The notes under the pieces are model-generated. The model did no database searches, was not told where the DNA came from, and saw only the letters and a list, made by a program, of their open reading frames with translations. Position numbers and translations under genes: made by a program. A stretch of 64,000 nt of DNA from Azotobacter vinelandii CA. GTDB lineage: Bacteria; Pseudomonadota; Gammaproteobacteria; Pseudomonadales; Pseudomonadaceae. Location of the stretch: positions 3,276,501 to 3,340,500 of the forward strand of contig NC_021149.1 in NCBI RefSeq assembly GCF_000380335.1, in the 5' to 3' direction. This document shows positions 24,408 to 33,487 of the stretch, in pieces. The first letter of the stretch is position 1. Every line of letters starts with the position of its first letter.

Positions 24408-25887
24408 CTTACTGTGTCATTAAATTGAGCTACTGTGAGTAGATCTTCTGCACTTTGAGGAAGATCGACGATGGACTCCATGATCAGATTCGACGAGTAC
24501 CTGGCGCATCTGGCGGCAGGTCTTGGGCATGCCGACCGGGAAGCCGGGCTGCGCGGCTATTGCTCCGGCCTGATGCTGCCCCTGGCGCGCAAGAGCGTGG
24601 AACCTATGGCGGCACACCTCGACCCCTTGCATGCCAGTGCCCGGCACCAGGCGTTGCATCATTTCGTGGCCAAGGCCGACTGGTCGGATACCGAACTGCT
24701 GCGCCGTGTGGCCCGCTGGGTCCTGCCGACCATGGATCTGTCCGCGGGCGGCTACTGGCTTGTGGACGACACCGGTTTCCCGAAGAAGGGGCGGCACTCG
24801 GTGGGCGTGGCGCGCCAGTACTGCGGGGTGCTGGGCAAACAGGACAACTGCCAGGTGGCGGTCAGTATTTCGCTGGCGTGCGAACAGGCCAGCCTGCCGG
24901 TAGCCTGGCGCTTGTACCTGCCCCGGGACTGGGCCGAAGATGCTGGGCGGCGCCGCAAAGCCGGCGTGCCCGAGGACGTCCGCTTTGCCACTAAGCCCCA
25001 GATAGCGCTTTCGCAGTTGCAGGCGCTGCTCGAAGCCGGGGAGTCGCGCCATTGTGTGGTGGCCGATGCTGGTTACGGCGTGGACAGCGCCTTTCGCCAA
25101 GGCCTGACGGCCATGGGGCTGTCCTATGTGGTTGGGATCACCTCGGCCGTGCGGGTATGGCCACCCGGCCAGCAGCCGCTACCGCCCAAGCCCTGGACGG
25201 GCAAGGGGCGCCCGCCGGTAGCCACGCGGCGCTCGCCAGAGCATCGACCGCTGTCGGTAAAGAAGCTGGCCTTGGCGCTGCCGCCGGAGGTCTTTACGGA
25301 ACTCACCTGGCGCCAGGGAACCAACGAACCGCTGAGCGGGCGTTTCGCTGCAGTACGGGTACGCCTGGCCGGCAGCGTTTCGGCAAAACAGCGGCTGCAC
25401 CCGCAGCAGTGGCTACTGATCGAATGGCCCTCCGCGCAGGACGAGCCGACCCGCTACTGGCTGTCCACGCTCGTGGAGGACACGCCGCTGCCGGAACTGG
25501 TACGCATCGCCCATCTGCGCTGGCGTATCGAGCGCGACTACCAGGATCTCAAGCAGGACTTGGGGCTGGGGCATTACGAGGGGCGTGGTTGGCGGGGGTT
25601 CCACCACCATGCCAGCCTGAGCATCGCCGCCTATGGTTTTCTGCTCGGGCAGCGCCTGCGCCGTGAGGCCCTGTCCGGACCGGATGGCCAAGGAAAAAAA
25701 AACCTCATGGCCTGCACGGTACCTGCGCTTCCCGCGGATTACCGCCCCCGCGGTCGGCCAGCGCGCGCAGCGGCATGTGGCGGAGTCGATCACGACGCTG
25801 CGTCATCAACTGGGTGTCTACCTGATGCTTGAGTATTGCCGGGACCTGTACGGAGGTCTGGGGTACCCACGGTTATGACACAGTAAG
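24408..25887 (+). mobile_element. IS701-family insertion sequence
   Basis: The element is bounded by perfect 13-bp terminal inverted repeats (CTTACTGTGTCAT at 24408-24420 and its complement at 25875-25887) and contains a single transposase gene. It separates the AT-rich defence-like genes from the prophage-derived genes. No clear target duplication could be assigned by eye. Confidence 0.85.
24471..25832 (+). CDS. IS701-family DDE transposase
   Basis: This 453-residue transposase reads FDEYLAHLAAGLGHADREAG at the start. It has the IS701 catalytic pattern YWLVDDTGFPKKG (first Asp), VVADAGYGVDSAFRQGL (second Asp) and HLRWRIERDYQDLKQDLGLGH (Glu in the YREK-like block). It catalyses cut-and-paste transposition. 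A run of nine A residues near 25690 precedes the C-terminal tail, but the frame used here gives a typical Arg/Ala/Pro-rich IS701 end, so the gene is taken as intact. Confidence 0.88.
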   Translation: MDSMIRFDEYLAHLAAGLGHADREAGLRGYCSGLMLPLARKSVEPMAAHLDPLHASARHQALHHFVAKADWSDTELLRRVARWVLPTMDLSAGGYWLVDDTGFPKKGRHSVGVARQYCGVLGKQDNCQVAVSISLACEQASLPVAWRLYLPRDWAEDAGRRRKAGVPEDVRFATKPQIALSQLQALLEAGESRHCVVADAGYGVDSAFRQGLTAMGLSYVVGITSAVRVWPPGQQPLPPKPWTGKGRPPVATRRSPEHRPLSVKKLALALPPEVFTELTWRQGTNEPLSGRFAAVRVRLAGSVSAKQRLHPQQWLLIEWPSAQDEPTRYWLSTLVEDTPLPELVRIAHLRWRIERDYQDLKQDLGLGHYEGRGWRGFHHHASLSIAAYGFLLGQRLRREALSGPDGQGKKNLMACTVPALPADYRPRGRPARAAACGGVDHDAASSTGCLPDA

Positions 25888-26330
25888 ATTATGATTGGTC
25901 GGATTAAGAGTACGCATGCTCTAAACAGAGCACCCATGGTTTAGAGCGTCTATGACGCCTCCCCTTCGCTCGTCACAACCATGACAGCCGTTCGTCGGCT
26001 TTATACACCACGTAGCCTCGCTCCCGGCAGCCCTCCGAACCGCTCACAGCCTCCCGGTTGACTCCAGCCAGCTTCCCCCGCTAATGTTCCGCCCGCTGCC
26101 GCCAAATCGGCAGCCTGGGCTTGGCGGCCCGGATAAAACGGGCGGTCACAAAACCGCTGTAAAAAAGCGGTTTTTTTGTGCCCGCGGCATGGCTGCACCC
26201 GTTATGGGCGGGCCGTGTGTGGGGGCCTTACGGCCCGCCGGTTCCCGTTTCCGGTCCGCCAACCCGCACGGTTCCGCTCACCCATCTTGGCGGATGGGCG
26301 CGGCAGACAAGCTAAAACGGGAAACTCACC
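25888..26330. other. Gap: hairpins and phage-type leader
   Basis: No gene is supported. The gap holds a GCTGCCG/CGGCAGC hairpin (26095-26114), a rho-independent terminator (26151-26177) and a G/C-rich stretch from 26203 (ATGGGCGGGCCGTGTGTG) shared with 18935-18960. The stretch 26203-26320 resembles leaders that precede small prophage genes and gives rise to a spurious short frame (26176-26391). Confidence 0.5.
26151..26177 (+). terminator. Rho-independent terminator
   Basis: AAACCGC (26151-26157) pairs with GCGGTTT (26167-26173) and is followed by a run of T residues to 26177. No obvious gene ends immediately before it on this strand, so its original gene may be lost. Confidence 0.75.
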
Positions 26331-27395
26331 ATGTCGGACACAAACCTCCAGCTCGGAACAGTCGATTTTCACGGCCAAACTCTGGCCGTAATTACCGGAC
26401 CGGCCGGCGAACGCCTTGTCGCCATGAAGCCCATCTGCGAAGCCATCGGCCTCCAGTGGGAGGCCCAGCTCAAACGCATCAAGCGCCACCCCGTCCTTTC
26501 ACAAGGTATGTCCATCATGACCACCCCTTCCGCCGGCGGCGATCAGGAAACCACCTGCCTCCCCCTCGACTACCTCAACGGCTGGCTGTTCGGCATGGAT
26601 GCCTCCCGCGTCAAACCCGAGATCCGCGAGCGGCTGGTGCAGTACCAGCGCGAATGCTTCGCCGCCCTCGCCGCCTACTGGCAGCAGGGCGAGGCCGTTC
26701 GGCCGCGCACGACTCTGCCGGCCGGCGGCACCGCCGCGCCCCTGCGCCTGACCTACAACGACCGCCACTTCCGCATCGTGCCCGTCGGCACCGAGGTCTG
26801 GTTCGTGGCCGCCGACGTGGCCAGCGCCGTCGGCCTGCGCGACTCCTACGTCGCCACCCGCCACCTGCGGCCCGAACACAAGGCCGCCCTGCCGGTCGGC
26901 CGGCAGACGCTCAACGTCATCAGCCGGGCCGGGCTGGAACTCGCTCTGCTGCACGCGCACCCGGAGCGGGTGGCACCCTTTCGCGCCTGGCTGGCCGAGG
27001 CGCTGAACCTGCTGCCCACCACCACTGCCGCGCCCGAACCCGAGCGCCCGCCCGTGGCCAGCCTGAGCCAGGAAGCACGCGACTTCACCTTCGACTACCT
27101 GGACCGCTGCCGTCAGGCCGTGCGCGATGCCGGCGGCACCCTGCCGGAATGGGACCGCGAGGCCGACCAGCGCATCTCCGACAATATGGCCGCCCTGCTG
27201 ATCCGCGACAAACGCTGGGTGCTGACCTTCGACGACAGGGGCGAACCGCAGCTCCGAGCCATCCCCAGCGGTGCCGACGTCTTCACCCCCGAATCGCTGC
27301 TGAACTGGATCCGCAACCCCTTCGGCGCCCACCGCGACTTCCTGCCAGTCATGCTGCAAGCCATCGGCGAACGTCTTTCCAGCTCCCACCGCTGA
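26331..27395 (+). CDS. Phage antirepressor protein (P22_AR N-terminal plus BRO-N domains)
   Basis: This 354-residue protein has two phage-type modules. Residues 1-110 (VDFHGQTLAVITGPAGERLV, IGLQWEAQLKRIKRHPVL, YLNGWLFGMDASRVKPEIRE) match the P22 antirepressor N-terminal domain. Residues ~130-210 (RIVPVGTEVWFVAADVASAV, RHLRPEHKAALPVG, VISRAGLELALLHAHPERV) form a BRO-N/ANT domain. The C-terminal part is unassigned. Such proteins inactivate or bypass phage repressors. No repressor or integrase is nearby, so it is a prophage leftover. A perfect-stem terminator follows 18 bp after the stop. Confidence 0.82.
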   Translation: MSDTNLQLGTVDFHGQTLAVITGPAGERLVAMKPICEAIGLQWEAQLKRIKRHPVLSQGMSIMTTPSAGGDQETTCLPLDYLNGWLFGMDASRVKPEIRERLVQYQRECFAALAAYWQQGEAVRPRTTLPAGGTAAPLRLTYNDRHFRIVPVGTEVWFVAADVASAVGLRDSYVATRHLRPEHKAALPVGRQTLNVISRAGLELALLHAHPERVAPFRAWLAEALNLLPTTTAAPEPERPPVASLSQEARDFTFDYLDRCRQAVRDAGGTLPEWDREADQRISDNMAALLIRDKRWVLTFDDRGEPQLRAIPSGADVFTPESLLNWIRNPFGAHRDFLPVMLQAIGERLSSSHR

Positions 27396-27413
27396 ATTTC
27401 GGGCATAAGAAAA

Positions 27414-27440
27414 GAGCCCCCGCCGGTGTGGCGGGGGCTC
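27414..27440. terminator. Bidirectional terminator hairpin
   Basis: An 11-bp perfect GC-rich stem (GAGCCCCCGCC at 27414-27424, GGCGGGGGCTC at 27430-27440) with a 5-nt loop lies between convergent genes. An AAGAAA run on its left serves as a T-rich tail for the reverse transcript. Confidence 0.8.
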
Positions 27441-27470
27441 GGTGTTTCAACGTGTCGGCCACTGTGGGGA

Positions 27471-27860
27471 TCAGTGGCTGTTGTAGGCGAAGTCTTCGGC
27501 GGTTTCGGGGGTCCAGCCGTACGGGCGCGGGCGGTTGCCGTGGATCACGACCTTGTCGCCTGCGGAGAAGACGTAGTTCGGGGAACGGTATTCCTTGAGT
27601 TCACCGCTGTCGGTACGCACCAGGTAGATGCGCTCGCTGGCACCCACGGCTTTCTGGCCGGAACCGCCGAACAGTGCGCCAAAGCCCGCACCGAGCACCG
27701 CGCCGATCGGACCGCCGACAGCGCCGGCCATCATGCCGTTCATGCTGCCCGCAGCCTGGCCGGAGGTTTCGTCCGTCACTTCCCGAACGATTTCGGCGGC
27801 GTTGACGGTGCCGACGGTGAGCATGCCGATGGCCAGAGCCAGAATTCCGAATTTTTTCAT
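27471..27860 (-). CDS. Exported glycine-zipper protein
   Basis: This 129-residue protein starts at ATG 27860 after GGGGGA. It has a signal peptide (MKKFGILALAIGMLTVGTVNA), a glycine-zipper segment (AGAVGGPIGAVLGAGFGALF) expected to insert in a membrane, and a C-terminal beta domain (RIYLVRTDSGELKEYRSPNY, GDKVVIHGNRPRPYGW). It is similar in plan to SlyB/17-kDa-type outer-membrane proteins but lacks a lipobox cysteine. A degenerate second copy of its C-terminal half is at 10489-10644. Confidence 0.75.
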   Translation of the reverse strand: MKKFGILALAIGMLTVGTVNAAEIVREVTDETSGQAAGSMNGMMAGAVGGPIGAVLGAGFGALFGGSGQKAVGASERIYLVRTDSGELKEYRSPNYVFSAGDKVVIHGNRPRPYGWTPETAEDFAYNSH

Positions 27861-28688
27861 GGCGGTTCCCCCAGAGCGAAACGAGCGGTCGTTACCAGTC
27901 GATTGAATCGAGACGGGTCGTGGCGCCGTTATCGCCGTTTGTTCCGTCTTCCCTGAAACAAAAACTAACAATCTCATTGACATAGGTCAATAAAATAATT
28001 GCCTTCTTATGCTTAAGGAGGGGGTGTCTCGGCAACCGGCGAGACAGCACCTCCCGCCGTGCTCTTCAAAGAGGACGGACAAGCGACTGATCTAAAAGGA
28101 AAAACCGACCAGACTGGAACTTTCGTCCCATTCCTGATGTTTCGACTAAACATGCTCGCTTCGGCGCGATCGCAGCCACTACTCCAGTGTTCGCAGCATT
28201 CCGAAGCCGGATGCCCCCACATAGACATACTTTGTAATGGCTATTTGATACCATTCGACAGGCCGTCGGCAGATCGGCATGCCGAGAGCGTTAGCTGGCC
28301 ATACGAAGAAGTTGGCTATCCGGGCCTGACGGCCTCGGTAAAGCGCGCATTCGGTTCGAGTAATCTGCAAGCCAGGGTCTATTCCCCTCACCTTAACTGG
28401 CAGGCACGCCAGTGGCGACAGAGTGCCCGCCCGGCCGGCGTAACCGGCCATCCATTACCCATTTTCAGTAATTCATCCTGCACGGTGCCTTCCGTCGCGT
28501 CTTATCGCGCACCGTGCGCGGCATTGGCTCAGGTCAAGAATTCCGACGCCTCCCTCCCCTAGGGTTTCGGCTAGAGCGGCCGTCCTGAGTGTCTAGACCC
28601 TTGCTGGTCCGTAGTAGCGCAACGAGAAGTATCAGCCGCCCCTCTTGCTCGTAATGCCCCCCACCAAGCCAGCTCGGAGGCATACCCG
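27861..28688. other. Gap between the glycine-zipper and small membrane protein genes
   Basis: No gene is supported over this 830-bp stretch. It contains a short echo of the holin gene 3' end (28162-28226, see separate entry). The last ~170 bp share scattered similarity with 10800-10975 upstream of the paralogous membrane protein gene. Confidence 0.45.
28162..28226 (-). repeat. Fragment duplicating the holin gene 3' end
   Basis: The reverse frame reads GASGFGMLRTLE, parallel to VLGLGTLRTLE near the end of the holin at 28969-29427. The flanking DNA (GATCGCAGCCA here, GATCGCAGTCA at 28996) is also similar. The same GATCGCAGTCA string recurs at 11288, after the other membrane protein copy. Confidence 0.5.
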
Positions 28689-28997
28689 ATGAATAGAGTC
28701 CTGATACTCGCGATTGTCGCTCTGGTCTATCTGTTCCTGTCCGCCCTGGTGATGTTCCTGCTCATAAAGCTGATATCCCATACCTTGCAGAGCCGGGCCC
28801 ATCCCGAACCTGAAGACGACTCGAACGACCGTCAGTCCGCCTTGCCACAAGACGAGCGAGAGCGGGGAATCCTTTCCACTCCCCTTCCCGACACGAAACA
28901 AGACGAGGCTCCCCGCCGCTCCCCACCCTCCAGGCCACCGCCTCGAATCCTCCTATTCCCCTGGTTGTTCATCCTCCTTGCCGAGTATTGGACGTGA
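28689..28997 (+). CDS. Small single-pass membrane protein, copy 2
   Basis: This 102-residue protein starts at ATG 28689 after CGGAGG. It has one hydrophobic segment (LILAIVALVYLFLSALVMFLLIKL would span it; core VALVYLFLSALVMFLLI), then an acidic/basic proline-rich tail and a final hydrophobic stretch (ILLFPWLFILLAEYWT). It is related to the protein at 10978-11388. It overlaps the 3' end of the convergent holin gene by 29 bp. Function unknown; location beside a holin suggests phage or tailocin origin. Confidence 0.6.
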   Translation: MNRVLILAIVALVYLFLSALVMFLLIKLISHTLQSRAHPEPEDDSNDRQSALPQDERERGILSTPLPDTKQDEAPRRSPPSRPPPRILLFPWLFILLAEYWT

Positions 28998-29427
28998 TCG
29001 CAGTCATCCGCTGCCGTCGTTCCAGCGTTCGCAGCGTCCCGAGACCGAGCACCCCGAACAGCAGCTCGAAGAGCACATCGTCGAGCGACGGCAGCGGCGG
29101 CACGCCCTGCACGCCAGACACGGTCAGCACCCAGGGCAGCAACGGGCGCAGCAGGAACTCGTAGGCCAGCCCGCCCACGCAGACATAGCCGGCCAGCGGC
29201 CGCCAGCCCGACTTGAACGCAGACTGGCTCTGCGCCTCGATCTCGTTGATCTTCGCCTGAGCCAGTCCGCTCTGCAGTGCCGCGTCCAGCTCCCTGAATA
29301 CCCCGTCCTGCTGCAGCCGGAGCAGTTCCGCCTGCGCCTGGGCCTTGTCTTGCGGGTCGGGGATGACGCGATCGAGCAGCCCCGAAATCGTCGGCAGCAG
29401 CGCCGTGGCGGCGGGCAGCAGGCTCAT
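28969..29427 (-). CDS. Phage holin of the 3TM type
   Basis: This 152-residue protein starts at ATG 29427. It reads LLPAATALLPTISGLLDRVI, then PDPQDKAQAQAELLRLQQDG, AKINEIEAQSQSAFKSGWRP (the diagnostic EAxSxSxFxxGWRP block) and hydrophobic segments LAGYVCVGGLAYEFLLRPLL and LLFGVLGLGTLRTLER. Family members form inner-membrane holes that release endolysin in phages or gene-transfer agents. It overlaps the disrupted gene upstream by 4 bp. Confidence 0.85.
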   Translation of the reverse strand: MSLLPAATALLPTISGLLDRVIPDPQDKAQAQAELLRLQQDGVFRELDAALQSGLAQAKINEIEAQSQSAFKSGWRPLAGYVCVGGLAYEFLLRPLLPWVLTVSGVQGVPPLPSLDDVLFELLFGVLGLGTLRTLERRQRMTAITSNTRQGG

Positions 29428-29901
29428 GTCGACAGTTCCCCGACCAATGCATCCATGGCCTGCGCATAGCAGGCATCCCAGCGGTTCCGGTGCGGCTTGC
29501 CGGGCCGCCACGCCCGGACATACAGGTCCCAGCTTCTGGCCACCTCGCCCACCGCCGGCAGCGGCGCCGGATCGGTCCACAGCAGCAGGCGGGCAATGCC
29601 GGCGGCCAGCACGTCGTCGCGCTCCAGGGCGGCATGGACGGCGCCGACCGACGCCTCGACGCCACGCGCCTTGCAGACTGTCAGGGCATGCGGACGACTC
29701 TGCGGATGCACCAGCACGCCGAGCACGCTCGAACATCCAGTAGCCATGGGCAAGCCCGCCGATCTGGTGGCAGTGGCGGAACGCGGACTCCTACAAGCCG
29801 ATGGCCAACAGCATGGCCTCGGCCTGGGGGCTGTTCATGCACGCAGGCAGCAGCGCGAGCGCCGGAGCGATGGCCGTGGCGTGGATCTCGGATAGCGTCA
29901 T
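29424..29901 (-). pseudogene. Phage lysis-module protein with in-frame TAG and a frameshift
   Basis: The gene starts at ATG 29901 (GGAGGAAATC upstream) and encodes MTLSEIHATAIAPALALLPA to MLLAIGL. A TAG at 29791-29793 then stands where related phage proteins have Gln (GLQES). The same frame continues ESAFRHCHQIGGLAHGYWMF-E, and after a one-base shift near 29740 the rest follows in another frame (VLGVLVHPQSRPHAL, LLLWTDPAPLPAVGEVA, WRPGKPHRNRW). The protein is a common pseudomonad prophage gene next to the 3TM holin, of unproved function. With two lesions it is inactive unless the TAG is read through. Confidence 0.75.
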
Positions 29902-29920
29902 GGAAGATTTCCTCCTGGTA

Positions 29921-29948
29921 TAAAAAAGCCCCGACGGTTGCCGGGGCT
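29921..29948 (-). terminator. Rho-independent terminator (reverse strand)
   Basis: AGCCCCG (29927-29933) pairs with CGGGGCT (29942-29948); read on the reverse strand the stem is followed by six T residues. It lies between the IS4 copy and the lysis pseudogene. Confidence 0.8.
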
Positions 29949-29989
29949 CGGAAACAGGGAAAAAGCCGCGCACGGGTGGCTAATGCTGT

Positions 29990-31156
29990 TCACTTAAGCG
30001 GAGCGGCCTTACGATCCACTGGATATCGGGTTTTGGAAATCTTCACCGTCCTTGGCCTTCCTGGCCTTGGACGGTGATCCAGAAACAGTCCCCCGATACC
30101 TCCTCGCAGCTCAGCCAACCTCCTACCCGTTGCCGATACCGGATTGGCCGCCGCCATGACGATCAATAGCACGGCGATGTACTGACAGGCGGGTTTGAAG
30201 CGTATGTCCGAGGGCGCTCGCCCAAAGGCCACAGCGGCTTGGCTGGCCTCGCGGCGAATGATGTTGTAAGCCAGCAAGAGCCCCCAGACTTCCTGATAAA
30301 TCAGCTCGACCTTCTTGCTACGCAGCGTCACTGCGTTCTGTTGCATCGAGCTTTTGATGTCCCGGAAGCCCAACTCAATCTCCCAGCGCTCCAGGTACAA
30401 CGCGGCGACAGCGCCTGCGCTGTAGCTTTCTACGGGGACTGAAGTGAGCAGCGATCTGGCGTGCCCTTGGCTTTCATAACTGACCTCACGCACATCCCAA
30501 TGCGTGGGCAGATTCGGGTTTCGTTTGCGTGCCTGGGGCGAGACCTTCATCCGAACACGGCGATCGTGCTCGCCACAACGCTCGATTTCCTCTATGACCA
30601 GATTCTTGCGAGCCGGCGTCAACCCGTGACGACTGCTCCCACCTTCGGCGACGCTTGACAGCAGATCAGCGCCCCAAAAGCCTTTGTCGAACAACGTGAT
30701 CGAATTGTCCGGGATCTGGCCGAGGAAGGTTTCGGCCAAGCGCATCTCGCTGCCGCGATAGGGGCTGAGCTGGGCATCGAGGATCACGTGAGAACGCACA
30801 TTCATCAGGGCAACGAGACGCAGCATTGGAAAAGGCGTCTGGCGCTCGGTCCCCGTGTTACCAGAGCCAAAATGCTCTCGCAGCTCAGGTGAATCAGGGG
30901 TTCGCAGCAATGCGCCATCCACCGCAAACACTTGCAAACCGTTCCAATCATCGCCTTCGTATCGCTCGCCACCCCATTGTTTACCTGTCTGGCGGAACAA
31001 GGATTCGACTGGATCGGCTCCTAGTCGCTTATGCGCTTCAGTCACGCCGCTGCGCGCCAGCAGTTGATCGGAGGCCAGGCCTTGAGCACAGATATTCAGG
31101 CATCTGGCCACCTCATGCACAGGCTCATCGCGGAACAAGGCCATGCCCAGCACCAA
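29990..31156 (-). mobile_element. IS4-family transposase, apparently 5'-truncated
   Basis: This 388-residue frame begins at an internal Met (MVLGMALFRDEPVHEVARCL). IS4-family residues continue upstream in the same frame to about 31280 (ATRNIPVEWVASALNLSAQA, TIRRRRLPSDQVLWLV) but no ATG precedes them before an in-frame stop. DDE motifs are VFAVDGALLRTPD, ITLFDKGFWGADL and YLERWEIELGFRDIKSSM. A candidate left end (TAATGCTGTTCACTTAAG, 29982-29999) has no matching inverted copy to the right. I therefore read it as missing its first residues and one terminal repeat, hence immobile. Confidence 0.75.
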
Positions 31157-31423
31157 CCAAAGTACCTGATCGCTCGGCAGGCGGCGACGCCGTATGGTGG
31201 CTTGTGCAGAGAGATTGAGCGCACTGGCGACCCATTCAACAGGAATGTTCCGGGTGGCGGCCTGGCAAGGCGTTCTGTCATGGCTCAGACTTCCGCGGAG
31301 ACAGAAACAACAAGCTATTGCAAATAATTCTATTTATCATATGGTGTCCAGGCACAGCGGAACTGGTGATGGCCCATCCTGGGTCCGCTACAGAATTCCA
31401 ACCGATCTCGAGTGAGTTGCAAT

Positions 31424-31906
31424 ATGAGCGTAACCATTGTTTATGGGTCCGACGGCGGGTGCACCAAGAAGATCGCTTCACGGATCGCCAGCAAGGTCAA
31501 CGGCCGTGCCCTGGATATCAAAAAGGCTCAAGTTTCTGATTTCGAAGACTGTTCCCTGCTGATCCTGGGCTGCCCGACTTATGGCGATGGCGATTTGCAG
31601 ACGGACTGGGATGAGCAGCTCGAGTTGCTCGAAGAAGCGGATTTGGATGGCAAAACGATAGCACTGTTCGGCACCGGCGATCAGGAAAACTATCCCGGCT
31701 CCTTCGTGGACGCGATCGGCACTCTATACGATATCGTGGTAGAAAAAGGCGCCAACGTGGTCGGGCTCACGGATGTCGAGGGTTACGATTTCACCGGTTC
31801 GACCGCTGTGCGCGATGGCCGCTTCGTCGGGCTGGCCCTAGACGAAGACAACCAGTCCTCCCAAACGAACGCTCGGATCACGGCATGGCTTGCTCAGCTC
31901 ATGTAG
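31424..31906 (+). CDS. Flavodoxin
   Basis: This 160-residue protein starts at ATG 31424. The FMN phosphate loop is IVYGSDGGCTKKIASRIA, followed by LILGCPTYGDGDLQTDWDEQ (Tyr stacking loop) and ALFGTGDQENYPGSFVDAIG, all typical of long-chain flavodoxins, with AVRDGRFVGLALDEDNQ near the end. It is a soluble one/two-electron carrier. It is followed by an overlapping DUF2023 gene, a known flavodoxin partner. The pair lies inside prophage debris between IS4 and tail genes, so it may be a passenger insertion. Confidence 0.9.
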   Translation: MSVTIVYGSDGGCTKKIASRIASKVNGRALDIKKAQVSDFEDCSLLILGCPTYGDGDLQTDWDEQLELLEEADLDGKTIALFGTGDQENYPGSFVDAIGTLYDIVVEKGANVVGLTDVEGYDFTGSTAVRDGRFVGLALDEDNQSSQTNARITAWLAQLM

Positions 31907-32256
31907 GGGCCTGCTTCGGCCAGTACATCTATGAATATCGCAAGGGAGTGCGTCAGCTTTTCCTGCTTACCATGGCCCCGCACGAGGCGATGGCACTCCA
32001 AAAGAGGCTGGAAAAAGAGTCCATCGACTGTTACGTGCAAGATGTCGGCATGACGAAAGTCAATGTGTTCTTTGGTCGCGGACCTTGCGTCGAGACTGTG
32101 CGCACCATCGTGACCAAACCCTTGCACGAGCTGACGCCGGAGCAGGATTTCATTCTTGGCACCTTACTGGGGTACGACCGCGAGCAGCAGTGCTTGCGGT
32201 TTCTCACCAGAGCAGGAAAACAGCACCAGGACAAGGCCGCTGGCTGGCTGCATTAA
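31885..32256 (+). CDS. DUF2023-family protein
   Basis: This 123-residue protein starts at ATG 31885, overlapping the flavodoxin stop by 22 bp. It reads QYIYEYRKGVRQLFLLTMAP, then VQDVGMTKVNVFFGRGPCVE, ELTPEQDFILGTLLGYDREQ and QCLRFL, the DUF2023 pattern. The family is encoded next to, or fused with, flavodoxins in several bacteria, but its role is unknown. It may be a flavodoxin partner that modulates electron transfer; that is inference from gene pairing. Confidence 0.82.
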   Translation: MACSAHVGACFGQYIYEYRKGVRQLFLLTMAPHEAMALQKRLEKESIDCYVQDVGMTKVNVFFGRGPCVETVRTIVTKPLHELTPEQDFILGTLLGYDREQQCLRFLTRAGKQHQDKAAGWLH

Positions 32257-32421
32257 ACCAGTTACCCCCGGCGCACGACGAACCTCCGGGGGATGCTTTT
32301 CGAGGTGTTCCGTTCTCCACCTGCGCTTCGCAGCTCCTTCAGGATATGCCGATACCGGCACGCCGGATTTGGCCGGATCGAGAGTCAGAGCGACGCGAAG
32401 ACTCCCTTATATAAGGGCGCA

Positions 32422-33478
32422 TCACACGCTGGGCAGATCGATGGCCTGGAGTGGCCCGTCTTTCTTCTTGCTCTTACTCTTGCCGACCTTGGCCTTGCCG
32501 GCGTTGCTGGCGAAAATCTCGTAGCTGTCCCCCCACCACCGCCTGAGTAGTTCCGGGTGACAGACTCCACCAGGTAGTCGCCGTCGGCACCGGCCTTGAA
32601 GCTACTCAGGCGCACCGTCGTCTCGGCGGCGATTTCGGCCCGCCCTATCGATGTCAGCGAGCCGGAGGCGGTGGCCCGGTTGAGTCCATCGAGTCACGCC
32701 TGGGCGGCGGCTCTGGCCGCTTCTGGAGTCGGTAGCTGTGCCGGCCGACATGCTCGCCGCCGGTCTGCGCCGCCGTGCTGTCCGGGTTGGGCAGCTCGAT
32801 CACCACCGGCTGGCCGGTCTTGGTGTCGTGCGTCTTGGTCTTCACCTTGGCGAAGCTGGCCCGGTCCGGGAAGGTCAGGCTGTAGCGGCTCAAGTCCTGC
32901 GCGGTCAGCGTGACCACGGGCAGGCTCTTGCCGCTCGCCGTCTTGCCGCCGTCGCGCGGCACCACCAGCAGCGTGCCTCCCTTCACCGTGGCCGAGGCCC
33001 CGTGGTGGCGGGCCAGCCGGGTGATGAAGTGCAGGTCCGACTCGCGTTGCTGGTCGGCGCGCGGCACACTCGCCTCGACCCGGCAGGCCGGCGTCCAGCC
33101 GTTGCGCCCGGCCACCTTCTCGACGATGGCCGCCAGGCTGGTGTCCTCGTAGGCCACACTGCGGGTGCTGCGCGCCTCCTGGCGCATGTCCGCAGGCTTG
33201 GCCCGGATCGTCATCGTCGCCGGCGGCCCGGACAGTTCGATCTCGTCGACCGTGTACGTGCCCATCGGCGACAGCGACCGCCCCTTCCAGCCCAGGGACA
33301 CGCGCAAGCGCGCCCCCTTGGGCGGAAACGCCATCCGGCCGTCGCGGTCGTCCAGGCTGATCTCCAGTTCGTCCGACTCCAGGCCGGCCTTATCGACGAT
33401 ACGCAGTTCCAGCAAGCGGTCGCGCAGCAACGCGGTGATGTCCTGCCCGTCGGCGAACAGTTCGAAATCAGCTTGCAT
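32422..33478 (-). pseudogene. P2-like late control protein D, multiply frameshifted
   Basis: The start (MQADFELFADGQDITALLRD) and bulk (LQSE-free core SLAAIVEKVAGRNGWTPACR, LHFITRLARHHGASATVKGG) match phage P2 gpD, a baseplate hub protein. A single-base loss near 32730 shifts the frame (HSYR then TPEAARAAAQA). In the restored frame a TGA (32694-32696) replaces Arg, and another shift at the G/C run near 32535 is needed to reach the conserved tail (NAGKAKVGKSKSKKK, LQAIDLPSV, stop 32422). At least three lesions make it non-functional. Confidence 0.8.
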
Positions 33479-33487
33479 GGGGCCTCC

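Noticed and set aside
25633-25878. A frameshifted C-terminus of the IS701 transposase after the A9 run
   Set aside because: The original frame already ends with the Arg/Ala/Pro-rich tail usual for this family, so no frameshift needs to be invoked.
26176-26391. A short forward frame before the antirepressor gene
   Set aside because: This GC-rich leader produces a recurrent spurious Arg-rich product in many prophages; no ribosome-binding site of its own was seen.
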